Source: Sphingobacterium haloxyli (GTDB lineage Bacteria > Bacteroidota > Bacteroidia > Sphingobacteriales > Sphingobacteriaceae). Taken from it: a stretch of 64,000 bases of DNA. The translations under genes and the position numbers were made by a program. The notes below the pieces were generated by a model. The model was not told where the DNA came from. It was given only the letters and a program-made list of their open reading frames with translations, and made no database searches. How positions within the stretch are numbered: the first letter of the stretch is position 1; each line of letters begins with the position of its first letter. Location: positions 1 to 64,000 of the forward strand of contig NZ_PVBQ01000001.1 of the NCBI RefSeq assembly GCF_002980525.1. Reading direction: 5' to 3'. Below are positions 17,426-25,850 of the stretch, one piece after another.

Positions 17426-17995
17426 TCAAAATGACAGAAATTCCGCTAACTTCCCTACCGCGATAGCTCGATGACTGATTTGATTTTTCTCTTCGGCCGT
17501 CATTTCCGCAAACGTTCTGTCATACCCTTTAGGAATAAAAATAGGATCGTAACCAAAACCGCCCGAACCCCGACGTTCCGGAATGATATCTCCTTCGATA
17601 ACACCTTCGAAGAAATGTTGCTGTTTATCTCGAAAAAGGGAAATGACCGTTCGAAAACGGGCAGTTCGGTTCGGATTATCGCCTAATTTGGCTAGCACCA
17701 AATCGATGTTTTTTTCCATATCACGTGAACCGGAATAACGTGCGGAATAGACACCAGGTTCTTTATTGAGCGCATCTATCTCCAATCCGGAATCGTCGCC
17801 GAAACAATCCAGCCCGTATTTATGGAAAAGATAATCTGTTTTCTGTTTGGCATTCTCTTCAAAGGTCACGCCTGTTTCGGGGATATCATCCGAACAACCG
17901 ATATCGGTTAAAGATTTTATAGTAAATTTATCCCCAACAATCGCTTGAACTTCTTCAAGCTTATGGGCATTATTCGTTGCAAATACTAACTCCAT
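17426..17995 (-). CDS. rdgB: dITP/XTP pyrophosphatase (RdgB/HAM1 family)
   Basis: This enzyme hydrolyses non-canonical purine nucleoside triphosphates (dITP, XTP) and so keeps them out of DNA and RNA. It has 189 residues, typical for the family. NNAHKLEEV at 8-16 (the usual [ST]xNxxKxxE loop), GDDSGLEIDAL and the GGFGYDPIF motif are intact. It lies 2 nt downstream of the unknown gene at 17998-18528 and so is co-transcribed with it. Confidence 0.95.
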   Translation of the reverse strand: MELVFATNNAHKLEEVQAIVGDKFTIKSLTDIGCSDDIPETGVTFEENAKQKTDYLFHKYGLDCFGDDSGLEIDALNKEPGVYSARYSGSRDMEKNIDLVLAKLGDNPNRTARFRTVISLFRDKQQHFFEGVIEGDIIPERRGSGGFGYDPIFIPKGYDRTFAEMTAEEKNQISHRAIAVGKLAEFLSF

Positions 17996-17997
17996 GT

Positions 17998-18528
17998 TTA
18001 CGATACAATAAATGTCTTGAATTCATTCCAAAATAGCCTTTTCTTTTGCACGTCTGCAAACATTTCCTCAAAACTAAACGTATTGAACACCGTTGCGACC
18101 TTGCCCTTCATATACGCGTTGTGCGCAATTTCGGGTAGTTTAAGTGAGATAGGTTCTACGCCAAGCAAGGTAATTTTAGTCGGTTGAAAAAATTGCATGA
18201 TCCGCTTGAAATCATTGGGATTGTGCGGATTCGCTAAGTTAACGACCGCAACATTTTCAAACGAAAAGTTAAGCGCTCCCAAAGTTTTCACAAAGGCGTC
18301 TTCCGCCTGCGGTGAAAAATAAGGATAGTCCGGGTAACGCAAGATAAACAAGATGCCGGTCGATTTATCTCCTTGATAAATAAACTCTTCTGCTTTTTCT
18401 CTGCTTGCATCATCCACTACACTGCCTACAGGTGAAACCGCTGACTCCACTTTCTCTTTTGGAATAAAAAGCGTCTCCGATAATAGGGCTTGTAGTGCAA
18501 TAGGGTTGTCTGTTTTTAAATGGCTCAT
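17998..18528 (-). CDS. conserved protein of unknown function
   Basis: A 176-residue soluble protein without signal peptide or membrane segments. It has an alpha/beta pattern with a central VAVVNLANPHNPNDFKRIMQFFQPTKITLLGVEP, suggesting alternating strands and helices. I do not recognise the family. It is the first gene of a pair with rdgB (2 nt apart), so a link to nucleotide or DNA metabolism is possible but only by association. Confidence 0.8.
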   Translation of the reverse strand: MSHLKTDNPIALQALLSETLFIPKEKVESAVSPVGSVVDDASREKAEEFIYQGDKSTGILFILRYPDYPYFSPQAEDAFVKTLGALNFSFENVAVVNLANPHNPNDFKRIMQFFQPTKITLLGVEPISLKLPEIAHNAYMKGKVATVFNTFSFEEMFADVQKKRLFWNEFKTFIVS

Positions 18529-18612
18529 CGGTGGGGAGAAAGGTTAATGAAAGAAACGATGAGTAAGACTACAGCATGTATAGCCCTACTCATCACTTAA
18601 TTCGACACGCTG

Positions 18613-19593
18613 CTAATGTCCTAAGATATAGGAGAAAATCAACGGTGCCACTATAGTAGCATCAGACTCCACCACAAACTTCGGTGTGTCTATATCCAAT
18701 TTACCCCAAGTAATTTTTTCATTGGGAACAGCCCCCGAATACGAACCATAGGAAGTTGTTGAATCCGAAATCTGGCAGAAATAAGACCAAAAAGGTACGT
18801 CTTCCCATTCTAGATCTTGGTACATCATCGGCACTACACAAATAGGAAAATCACCCGATATACCGCCACCAATTTGAAAGAACCCCACACCTTTTCCACT
18901 AGAATTTTCACGATACCATTCGGTTAAATAGATCATATATTCGATACCTGACTTCACTGTGCTGGCTTTTAGGTTACCTTTAATCACATTCGAAGCAAAG
19001 ATATTTCCAGTTGTCGAATCTTCCCATCCTGGACACACAATAGGGAGATTTTTCTCTGCCGCTGCCACAATCCAAGAGTTCTTTGGATCAATTTCGTAAT
19101 ATTGTTCCAACACCCCCGAATTCACTACTTGATATAGAAACTCATGAGGTAGATAACGTTCACCATTCTCTTCTGCAGCATGCCAAACATCTTCCAAATG
19201 TTTCTGTAAACGACGAAAGGCTTCCTCTTCCGGAATACAAGTATCCGTTACCCTGTTGTAATGCTGATCTAGCAATCCACGCTCTTGTTCGGGCGTTAAA
19301 TCACGATAATTCGGCACACGTTTATAATGTGAATGGGCCACTAAATTCATCACATCTTCTTCCAAATTCGCGCCTGTACAAGAAATGATGTGAACTTTGT
19401 CCTGGCGAATCATTTCTGCCAATGAAATTCCCAACTCAGCGGTGCTCATAGCACCGCCCAATGAGATTAACATTTTTCCACCCTCCAAGAGGTGTGTCTC
19501 ATATCCTTTAGCCGCATCTACCAAGGCAGCTGCATTGAAGTGCAGGTAGTTTTTCTCAATAAATTGCGAAACAGGACCTTTTTGTGTACTCAT
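18613..19593 (-). CDS. deoxyhypusine-synthase-like protein
   Basis: A 326-residue member of the deoxyhypusine synthase family. The NAD-binding segment (SCTGANLEEDVMNL) and the catalytic lysine context WGK (Lys298 in ITWGKLDID) are kept. The eukaryotic enzyme transfers the aminobutyl group of spermidine to eIF5A, but bacteria lack eIF5A. Some bacterial relatives make homospermidine or act on other polyamine acceptors, so a polyamine reaction is likely and the acceptor is unknown. It has its own TACCTTTG promoter box at 19619-19626. Confidence 0.85.
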   Translation of the reverse strand: MSTQKGPVSQFIEKNYLHFNAAALVDAAKGYETHLLEGGKMLISLGGAMSTAELGISLAEMIRQDKVHIISCTGANLEEDVMNLVAHSHYKRVPNYRDLTPEQERGLLDQHYNRVTDTCIPEEEAFRRLQKHLEDVWHAAEENGERYLPHEFLYQVVNSGVLEQYYEIDPKNSWIVAAAEKNLPIVCPGWEDSTTGNIFASNVIKGNLKASTVKSGIEYMIYLTEWYRENSSGKGVGFFQIGGGISGDFPICVVPMMYQDLEWEDVPFWSYFCQISDSTTSYGSYSGAVPNEKITWGKLDIDTPKFVVESDATIVAPLIFSYILGH

Positions 19594-19618
19594 AGTCTCA
19601 AATTTTCTATTCTATGAA

Positions 19619-19626
19619 CAAAGGTA
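19619..19626 (-). promoter_or_regulatory. -7 box for the deoxyhypusine-synthase-like gene
   Basis: Minus-strand TACCTTTG is a full match to TAnnTTTG and ends 25 nt before the ATG at 19593. Confidence 0.5.
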
Positions 19627-19630
19627 CGGA

Positions 19631-19744
19631 TTACTTCCTCTTCAACAAACGACTAAAAACAATCCCAAAAAAAATCAATATAAATACCAAAATAGATACA
19701 ATAACAATCTCCTCTCGACCTATTGTCCATATAAGTATATCCAT
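19631..19744 (-). CDS. 37-residue single-pass membrane peptide (putative)
   Basis: The frame starts with ATG at 19744 and reads MDILIWTIGREEIV, then a 17-20 residue hydrophobic helix (IVSILVFILIFFGIVF) and a basic tail SRLLKRK before TAA. The hydrophobic core with a positive C-terminal end is typical of small membrane proteins and is unlikely in random AT-rich DNA, though AT-rich DNA does favour Ile/Phe codons. It lies 37 nt upstream of the deoxyhypusine-synthase-like gene. The function is unknown. Confidence 0.45.
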   Translation of the reverse strand: MDILIWTIGREEIVIVSILVFILIFFGIVFSRLLKRK

Positions 19745-19815
19745 ATCCAAAGGTATTAATTTATAACATCAAGATAGCTTTCAAAAACCTATTTTTAAAA
19801 TCCAACCATAGATTG

Positions 19816-19823
19816 TATATTTG
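19816..19823 (+). promoter_or_regulatory. -7 box for the merR-type gene
   Basis: TATATTTG is a full match to TAnnTTTG, 25 nt before the ATG at 19849. It lies inside the longer open frame beginning at 19813, which is why that start is rejected. Confidence 0.55.
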
Positions 19824-19848
19824 TTTAGGTTACAAATTCTCGGAAGAT

Positions 19849-20184
19849 ATGCCGTACAAAGAACGTGAAATAAATAAGCTCTATTATACCATGGGTGAGG
19901 TGACGGCCATGTTTGGTGTGAACGCGTCACAGATACGTTTTTACGAGCGGGAGTTTGATATTATACAACCGAAGAAAAATAAAAAGGGAAATCGGCTTTT
20001 CACACAAGACGACATCGCCAACCTAAAAATCATATTCAATCTTGTCAAAGACAAAGGGTACACATTGCAAGGCGCGAGAGATTACATCCGTTCTAATAAA
20101 AATGAAGTAAAAGAGAACCAGCGAGTTATCGATTCACTGGAACGTTTAAAGAAATTCTTGGTTGAGGTCCGGGACAGCCTGTAA
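19849..20184 (+). CDS. MerR family transcriptional regulator
   Basis: A 111-residue regulator. The winged helix (about 8-75: YYTMGEVTAMFGVNASQIRFYEREF) is followed by a short coiled-coil dimerisation helix (about 85-111). There is no effector domain and there are no metal-binding Cys residues, so it belongs to the short MerR group common in Bacteroidota, not to the metal sensors. The ATG at 19849 lies 25 nt after a TATATTTG box. Its regulon is unknown. Confidence 0.85.
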   Translation: MPYKEREINKLYYTMGEVTAMFGVNASQIRFYEREFDIIQPKKNKKGNRLFTQDDIANLKIIFNLVKDKGYTLQGARDYIRSNKNEVKENQRVIDSLERLKKFLVEVRDSL

Positions 20185-20193
20185 GCTGTTGCG

Positions 20194-20688
20194 TTATCGT
20201 ATTCCCAATTCGATCACTTCCATATTCTCTATCTTATCACGGTTAATATCAAAACGCATCAATGTACGCACCTTATGCCACCCTTGTTTCCCTGCGGCAC
20301 CGGGGTTGAGATGCAACAAACCCAGTTTAGGATCAAATTGCACCTTTAAAATATGGGAATGTCCACAAATAAAAACCTTGGGTGGGTGGAGAACAATTTC
20401 AGGTTTTACTTGCGCCGCGTAACGCCCCGGATACCCTCCGATATGGGTCATCCACACATCCACGTCTTCGCAATAAAAACGTAGGTGTTCCGGGCATACT
20501 GCACGGACGTCCTTCCCATCAATATTACCCCATACACCCTTGAAAGGCTTAAAGGCCGCTAGGGAATCTATTATAGCGACAGATCCGAAATCTCCTGCAT
20601 GCCATATCTCATCACACTGGTCAAAGTATTTGAAAACGGCGTCGTCCAAAAAACCATGGGTATCCGATATTAGTCCAATCTTTGTCAT
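20194..20688 (-). CDS. metallophosphoesterase, YfcE/MJ0936 type
   Basis: A 164-residue calcineurin-like phosphodiesterase. All metal-binding motifs are present in order: SDTHG (D-x-H), WHAGDFG (GD), VWGNIDG (GN), a His in MTHIGGYPG, and CGHSHILK (GHxH). Small family members act on phosphodiester substrates in vitro, but the physiological substrate is unknown. It lies 1 nt after the trmN6 stop and is co-transcribed with it. Confidence 0.9.
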   Translation of the reverse strand: MTKIGLISDTHGFLDDAVFKYFDQCDEIWHAGDFGSVAIIDSLAAFKPFKGVWGNIDGKDVRAVCPEHLRFYCEDVDVWMTHIGGYPGRYAAQVKPEIVLHPPKVFICGHSHILKVQFDPKLGLLHLNPGAAGKQGWHKVRTLMRFDINRDKIENMEVIELGIR

Positions 20689-20689
20689 A

Positions 20690-21397
20690 TCAGAACGCTA
20701 AAAAATAAGGTTTCACTAATGCGCTATATTGAGCAGAATAAGTTCCTTTTTCCGCATAAATAGCAAAATCGTGTACTTTTAAAGGTACTGCTTTCTTCCC
20801 AATACCCCATATTTTCCTCATCGGTAACTCCCCTGCAAAAGAAGATATCCTCATTTCATGCTGCACATGCAATTGATAGTCGGAAAGTATAGGGGCAATT
20901 TCCTCATCTGCCAACGTAGCTGGAATAATCAGCCTAAATTGGCCTTTATTTGTAAGGTAGTGCGACACGAATGACAACAACCGCTTAAAAAATAATATGT
21001 CCGTGTGTTTAGCCAAACGTTTTCGCGCATCTGGATTATGTAATGAATTTGTATAAAAAGGTGGATTAGATACAATTAAATCATAACACCCAGCTGGCTT
21101 CATGTCGATAAACGAGCCCCGGAAAACTTGCAAACGATCCGAAAAATCAGAAACCTGAAAGTTTATTTTAGCTTGCCCGTACGCATTTTCATCAATTTCG
21201 ACCGCATCCACACGAGCACGGGGGTGGCTTTGCGCCAGCATAAGGGCAATCACACCAGTGCCTGTGCCTATATCCAATATGCGCTCCGCTTCCGGAAAAC
21301 AAGTTGACCCGCCTAACAACACACCATCCGTATTGATCTTCATCGCACAATTGCCCTGGTCTATCTCAAACTGTTTAAAACGAAAAATGGAACGCAT
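20690..21397 (-). CDS. trmN6: tRNA1(Val) A37 N6-methyltransferase
   Basis: A SAM-dependent methyltransferase (YfiC/TrmN6 family) of 235 residues. The start FRFKQFEIDQGNCAMKINTDG is typical of the family, the SAM loop is DIGTGTGVIALML, and the N6-adenine catalytic motif is NPPFY in LIVSNPPFYTNS. It modifies A37 of tRNA-Val in Escherichia coli; the exact tRNA here is inferred. A TACTTTTG promoter box ends 4 nt before the ATG. Confidence 0.9.
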   Translation of the reverse strand: MRSIFRFKQFEIDQGNCAMKINTDGVLLGGSTCFPEAERILDIGTGTGVIALMLAQSHPRARVDAVEIDENAYGQAKINFQVSDFSDRLQVFRGSFIDMKPAGCYDLIVSNPPFYTNSLHNPDARKRLAKHTDILFFKRLLSFVSHYLTNKGQFRLIIPATLADEEIAPILSDYQLHVQHEMRISSFAGELPMRKIWGIGKKAVPLKVHDFAIYAEKGTYSAQYSALVKPYFLAF

Positions 21398-21401
21398 ACT
21401 G

Positions 21402-21409
21402 CAAAAGTA
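21402..21409 (-). promoter_or_regulatory. -7 box directly before trmN6
   Basis: Minus-strand TACTTTTG matches TAnnTTTG. Only CAGT separates it from the trmN6 ATG. Confidence 0.5.
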
Positions 21410-21419
21410 CCTTTTTTAA

Positions 21420-21696
21420 CTTCTTTTTCCCGTAAAAAGAAGCAAAACCTCGTCGCTTCAAATCTTTGAGGAAAGGGATAGTACTAAGGATGGGGCTCTA
21501 CAACCTCAAAAATTTGCATGCGACATTCAAGGTTAAGAATGGGACAATGCATTAATGTACAAACCCTCCCTTAACTTTAAAATGTCGCATTCGAATGTTT
21601 TACAATGTACAAACTAATTCTTAGTACTATCCCTAATGTAAAACATTCGAAGCGGGAGTTTTTTTGTTTACTTTTTTTTCCGCAAAAAAAAGTAAA
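21420..21696. repeat. structured intergenic repeat, copy C (complete)
   Basis: This is the best-preserved copy. It has an outer hairpin at 21420-21442 (CTTCTTTTT/AAAAAGAAG), a first nested repeat 21452-21471 with 21504-21524, a centre with GGTTAAG and CTTAAC facing each other, a second nested repeat 21584-21604 with 21637-21654, and an outer hairpin 21667-21696 (13-bp stem). The loops of both halves carry GGGATAGTACTAAGRAT in opposite orientations, so the whole element is roughly a 277-bp inverted repeat. It contains no gene. Confidence 0.8.
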
Positions 21697-21712
21697 ATAA
21701 AATTAATTTCCT

Positions 21713-21719
21713 TACTTTG
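21713..21719 (+). promoter_or_regulatory. -7-like box for the beta-barrel protein gene
   Basis: TACTTTG is a one-base-shorter variant of TAnnTTTG, 19 nt before the ATG at 21739. It lies just outside repeat copy C. Confidence 0.35.
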
Positions 21720-21738
21720 GACAGCGATTTGTTGCACC

Positions 21739-22908
21739 ATGGCTAAAATTTTAACTGTTCTTCTGTTTCTACAACTTGTTTGTACTTCTTTCTATAGTTA
21801 TGGGAACGAAGAATATGATACGCCGGGGAAATCGCAGGACTGTGAGCAAGTCACAAATGTAGCCTTGAAAAAACTTGTCGACATTTTCCGCAAAAATGAT
21901 TTTGAAAGCCTAGATCCTGTTTTAAATACGATTCAGAGCGGCTGCGGTGAAAATGAATTTATACAGCGCCTCCGTATTCTCCGTTTATTGATCGAGAAAA
22001 AAACGACAGGAGACATTATTGCTGATTATCTATCCAAGAATTATCAGGAGGTATTGGTGATGCGCTGGGACTATTCTGAGGAAGAAAAGTATGCACAAAT
22101 TTACCAAAACAACAAAACTGATTTTGACTTTGTCCCGCTACGTCATGCTATTGATTCATTGACCAAGATTAAGGCTTTAGCGCTGTTAAATTCATCATCT
22201 TATACACTTACCGAACAAGAAGAAAAAATAGCTTTGTTATTTGCTGACCATATCGAAGAATTTTATCAAGTACACAAGCAAACAGCACCTCAACCGTCAA
22301 GTAAAAGTAAAGAGGGGCCGGCATCTGACAGGTATTACGGTAAATACCGTCATGGCGTCAACGTTTATGCAGGGGCAGAATTCCCATTAACAGGATCAGA
22401 TCCTGTCTTTAAAACAAGCCCGACATTAGGCGTCTTCTTTTCTTCCAGGCTCTCCAATCCTTTCCTGTTTGAGGCAGGAGTAAAGGTACGCATCAACAGC
22501 AACGACAGGGAGGTAGAATATAGGTTATATGATGAGGTAGAAGTCATTCGATCGATGGCAAGTCTTGGCATTGGCGGTACAGTGGCTTATAAGATTTTCG
22601 ACAACGATAAATTTATTATTGCCCCTAAAGCAGGTTTATTCTGGGAAATGGCAACGACAGGGCTTTCAGAAGTCAATGAAGGCTACTACGATGATGGTTA
22701 TGACTACTACGAAACACGATCCGTCCGTCATTTCTATATAAATACCATGCGCAGTACCTTGGCGCTGGCTGCTATGCGCCATCTTTCGAGAAAAACGTAT
22801 ATAGGTCTCGAAGCTGCTTATCATTTCGTTCCCTACAACTGGGACAGTAACCTTATTACATCGATACAACCCAATTACGGCAGCTTGCAACTGTTTTTTA
22901 GATTCTAG
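21739..22908 (+). CDS. outer-membrane beta-barrel protein, unknown function
   Basis: A 389-residue secreted protein. The ATG at 21739 gives a clean signal peptide (AKILTVLLFLQLVCTSFYSYG, cleavage near residue 22); the longer frame from 21664 begins inside repeat copy C. Residues about 30-190 are mostly helical and soluble. From about 210 alternating short strands follow (GVNVYAGAEFPLTG, TLGVFFSSRL), ending in LQLFFRF, the aromatic C-terminus typical of outer-membrane barrels. The function is unknown. Confidence 0.75.
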   Translation: MAKILTVLLFLQLVCTSFYSYGNEEYDTPGKSQDCEQVTNVALKKLVDIFRKNDFESLDPVLNTIQSGCGENEFIQRLRILRLLIEKKTTGDIIADYLSKNYQEVLVMRWDYSEEEKYAQIYQNNKTDFDFVPLRHAIDSLTKIKALALLNSSSYTLTEQEEKIALLFADHIEEFYQVHKQTAPQPSSKSKEGPASDRYYGKYRHGVNVYAGAEFPLTGSDPVFKTSPTLGVFFSSRLSNPFLFEAGVKVRINSNDREVEYRLYDEVEVIRSMASLGIGGTVAYKIFDNDKFIIAPKAGLFWEMATTGLSEVNEGYYDDGYDYYETRSVRHFYINTMRSTLALAAMRHLSRKTYIGLEAAYHFVPYNWDSNLITSIQPNYGSLQLFFRF

Positions 22909-22924
22909 ACAAAACTTCAATATT

Positions 22925-23128
22925 CTACGGTCGCACTCCCCCCTTCTCTATCCTATGCTTATTGCACAAAGAAAATAACGCGCTATACGAGATTGCACTA
23001 CCCTTCCTTAACCCTAAAAAAGTCGCACCCAGATGTTTGAGGCATGTAGAAACTCTTCTTAGTACTATCCACTATCTCAAATATCTGAAGCGACGAGCTT
23101 TTTGTTTCTTTTTCGCGGGAAAAAGAAA
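22925..23128. repeat. structured intergenic repeat, copy D (right half canonical)
   Basis: This lies in the 224-bp gap between the convergent beta-barrel and mutS genes. The right half is intact: arm 23022-23041 (GTCGCACCCAGATGTTTGAG) pairs with 23076-23094, with AACTCTTCTTAGTACTATCC in the loop. The outer hairpin is at 23105-23128. The left half is eroded, and its left boundary is approximate. Confidence 0.65.
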
Positions 23129-23132
23129 AAAC

Positions 23133-25739
23133 CTAATTCTTTAATAACCGCTGTATTTCATCCAATTTCATCAATGCTTCCACCGGTGTCAGGGTGTTTA
23201 CATCCAGGTTATTCAACATATCCCTTATTTTTTCCAAGACAGGATCATCGATAGCAAACATCTGTAATTGATAGGCCTGCTTTTGTATTTTGCGCATACT
23301 ATCTTTAATCTGTTCTCCCCCTGTACGTTCTTGCTCCAACCGTTTCAGAATCTCGTTGGCACGTGCGATTAATTTCGCTGGCATCCCGGCCAATTTCGCA
23401 ACGTGAATTCCAAAACTATGTTCTGATCCGCCAGGAACAAGCTTCCGTAAGAAAATCACTTTATTATTCATCTCCTTGACGGTTACATTGAAATTTTTGA
23501 TACGCGTCATCGAATTCGTGAGCTCATTAAGTTCATGGTAATGCGTTGCAAAAAGCGTCTTAGCACGAGCAAATGGATGATTGTGAAGAAACTCCGCAAT
23601 AGCCCAAGCGATAGATATCCCGTCATAGGTGCTTGTTCCCCTTCCAATCTCGTCTAATAATATCAGCGACCTGTCAGATAAATTGTTCATAATACTGGCG
23701 GTTTCATTCATCTCCACCATGAAGGTAGATTCGCCGGATGAAAGATTATCCGAGGCACCTACCCGTGTAAAAATTTTGTCCACCAAACCGATGGAAGCTT
23801 CTTTTGCGGGCACAAAGCAGCCTATTTGTGCCATCAATACAATGAGGCCTGTTTGGCGCAATAACGCTGACTTACCAGCCATATTGGGTCCGGTGATGAT
23901 GATAATTTGCTGAGTTTCGGGATCCAATAAGGTGTCATTTGTAATATAATCTTCGCCTATTGGTAGATGCTTTTCGATAACCGGATGTCGACCTCCCTTG
24001 ATATCAAGCACTTTCCCTTCGCTGAGTTGGGGCTTGACGTAATAATTCCTCTCTGCAATCAATGCAAAGTTCAACAGCACGTCCAACTTAGCTATTAATT
24101 GTGCATTCAATTGAATAGGTTTGATGTAAGCAGCGATGTCGAGCAAGAGTTCAGCGTAAATACGATTCTCAATAGCCTGTATTTTCTCTTCCGCGCCTAA
24201 GATCTGCTCTTCATACTCTTTCAACTCTTCCGTGATATAACGCTCGGCGTTTACCAGCGTCTGTTTTCGAAGCCAAGAAGCAGGCACTTTGTCTTTGTGT
24301 GTATTAGTCACTTCCAAATAATATCCAAACACATTGTTGAACGCGATCTTCAAAGACGGTATACCCGTTGCTTCCGATTCCCGGCGCTGAATTTCCAGTA
24401 AATAGTCCTTTCCGCCAAAAGCTACTTTGCGTAATTTATCCAGTTCGTCATTCACACCATCTGCAATCACATTTCCTTTGTTAAGAGCTACTGGCGGTTC
24501 AGCTTGTAGAGTTTGCTCCATTTTATCCCGGATGATCTCGCAAACGTCCAGTTGTTCCGAAATGACACGCAATGCGTCGGAGGCTTCTTGATTCGTCAGG
24601 GCTTTGAGCTTTTCTACGGCATATAAAGCCCGTTTTAACTGTGTTATTTCACGGGGGTTCGCTTTTTGAAGGCCAATTTTAGAAATCAAACGCTCCAAAT
24701 CGCCAACCTGCTTAATTTCTTTTATCAGCTCGTCCCGTATTTCACGGTTACTATAAAAATACGCCACAATGTCCAGTCGCTCGTTTATAGATTTCAAGTC
24801 TTTCAACGGCATCACGATCCAACGTCTCAGCAGGCGTGCTCCCATAGGTGAGGCAGTTTCATCAAGTATGTCACCTAACGTAGCAGCATTTTCATTCGTT
24901 GAACCGATAAGTTCCAAATTACGTATTGTGAAACGATCCAACCACATATGGTTGTCCTCCTCGATACGAGAAATATTCGATATATGTTGCAGATTGCGGT
25001 GCTCCGTTTCGTTAAGATAATGTAGGGCCACGCCGGCAGATAGTGTACCTAGTGGCATCCGGTCAATACCGAACCCTTTCATGGATTTAACCTCAAAATG
25101 TCTTAACAGAGTCTCTGTAGCGTAATCTCCTGTATAAGGCCATTCATCTAATGTATAGGTATAATACTGGGTACCAAACTGCTCCGAAAAATCTTTATAT
25201 TGTTTTTTAGGGAGGATAATTTCTGTCGGTTTAAATCCCTGTAAAAGTTTATCTACATAGTTAGCACTTCCCTGAGCTACCAGAAACTCCCCTGTCGATA
25301 TATCCAGAAAAGCCACTCCACACTGTCCCTTATCATTAAAAATCGATGCCAAATAATTATTGGCTTTCTGTTGCACGATGTTATCGTTGTAGGATACGCC
25401 GGGAGTTACAAGTTCTGTGACACCGCGCTTGACAATGGTTTTAGTCTGTTTAGGGTCTTCCAGTTGATCACAAATAGCAACACGCTGTCCTGCCCGCACC
25501 AATTTTGGTAAATAAGTTTCTAAAGAATGGTGCGGAAAACCTGCTAGCGCTGTTTCCGATTCCGTTCCATTCCCTCGCTTAGTCAATACGATGCCTAAGA
25601 TTCCCGCCGCCTTGACGGCGTCTTCTCCGAAAGTTTCGTAAAAATCACCTACACGAAACAGCAATAACGCCCCAGGATATTTCGCCTTAATTGTATTATA
25701 CTGCTGCATTAAAGGTGTTTGCTTCTTCGCCTTTGCCAA
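23133..25739 (-). CDS. mutS: DNA mismatch repair protein MutS
   Basis: An 868-residue mismatch-recognition ATPase that acts with MutL. The mismatch-wedge motif is Phe33-Tyr34-Glu35 in VGDFYETFGED. The lever and clamp domains span the centre, and the ATPase has Walker A GPNMAGKS, LSSGESTFMVEM and Walker B LILLDEIGRGTSTYDG. The only start giving the family N-terminus MAKAKKQTPLMQQYN is TTG at 25739; no in-frame ATG lies just upstream. A TATTTTTA -7-like box lies about 25 nt further upstream. Confidence 0.95.
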   Translation of the reverse strand: MAKAKKQTPLMQQYNTIKAKYPGALLLFRVGDFYETFGEDAVKAAGILGIVLTKRGNGTESETALAGFPHHSLETYLPKLVRAGQRVAICDQLEDPKQTKTIVKRGVTELVTPGVSYNDNIVQQKANNYLASIFNDKGQCGVAFLDISTGEFLVAQGSANYVDKLLQGFKPTEIILPKKQYKDFSEQFGTQYYTYTLDEWPYTGDYATETLLRHFEVKSMKGFGIDRMPLGTLSAGVALHYLNETEHRNLQHISNISRIEEDNHMWLDRFTIRNLELIGSTNENAATLGDILDETASPMGARLLRRWIVMPLKDLKSINERLDIVAYFYSNREIRDELIKEIKQVGDLERLISKIGLQKANPREITQLKRALYAVEKLKALTNQEASDALRVISEQLDVCEIIRDKMEQTLQAEPPVALNKGNVIADGVNDELDKLRKVAFGGKDYLLEIQRRESEATGIPSLKIAFNNVFGYYLEVTNTHKDKVPASWLRKQTLVNAERYITEELKEYEEQILGAEEKIQAIENRIYAELLLDIAAYIKPIQLNAQLIAKLDVLLNFALIAERNYYVKPQLSEGKVLDIKGGRHPVIEKHLPIGEDYITNDTLLDPETQQIIIITGPNMAGKSALLRQTGLIVLMAQIGCFVPAKEASIGLVDKIFTRVGASDNLSSGESTFMVEMNETASIMNNLSDRSLILLDEIGRGTSTYDGISIAWAIAEFLHNHPFARAKTLFATHYHELNELTNSMTRIKNFNVTVKEMNNKVIFLRKLVPGGSEHSFGIHVAKLAGMPAKLIARANEILKRLEQERTGGEQIKDSMRKIQKQAYQLQMFAIDDPVLEKIRDMLNNLDVNTLTPVEALMKLDEIQRLLKN

Positions 25740-25823
25740 TGGTTTTATGATTTTTAATGAACCGTAAAAATAAGGGAAATGAAGTGATTTGACAAGATGA
25801 ATGCTATTTTGAAAAAAATCTTC

Positions 25824-25831
25824 TAGTTTTG
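25824..25831 (+). promoter_or_regulatory. -7 box for mtgA
   Basis: TAGTTTTG matches TAnnTTTG and ends 19 nt before the ATG at 25851. Confidence 0.5.
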
Positions 25832-25850
25832 CTTATCGAACCAGAAAAAA

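Noticed and set aside
8351..23128. Repeat copies as a CRISPR array or as insertion sequences
   Set aside because: Copies are kilobases apart with no regular spacers, no cas genes, no transposase frame and no evident target-site duplication.
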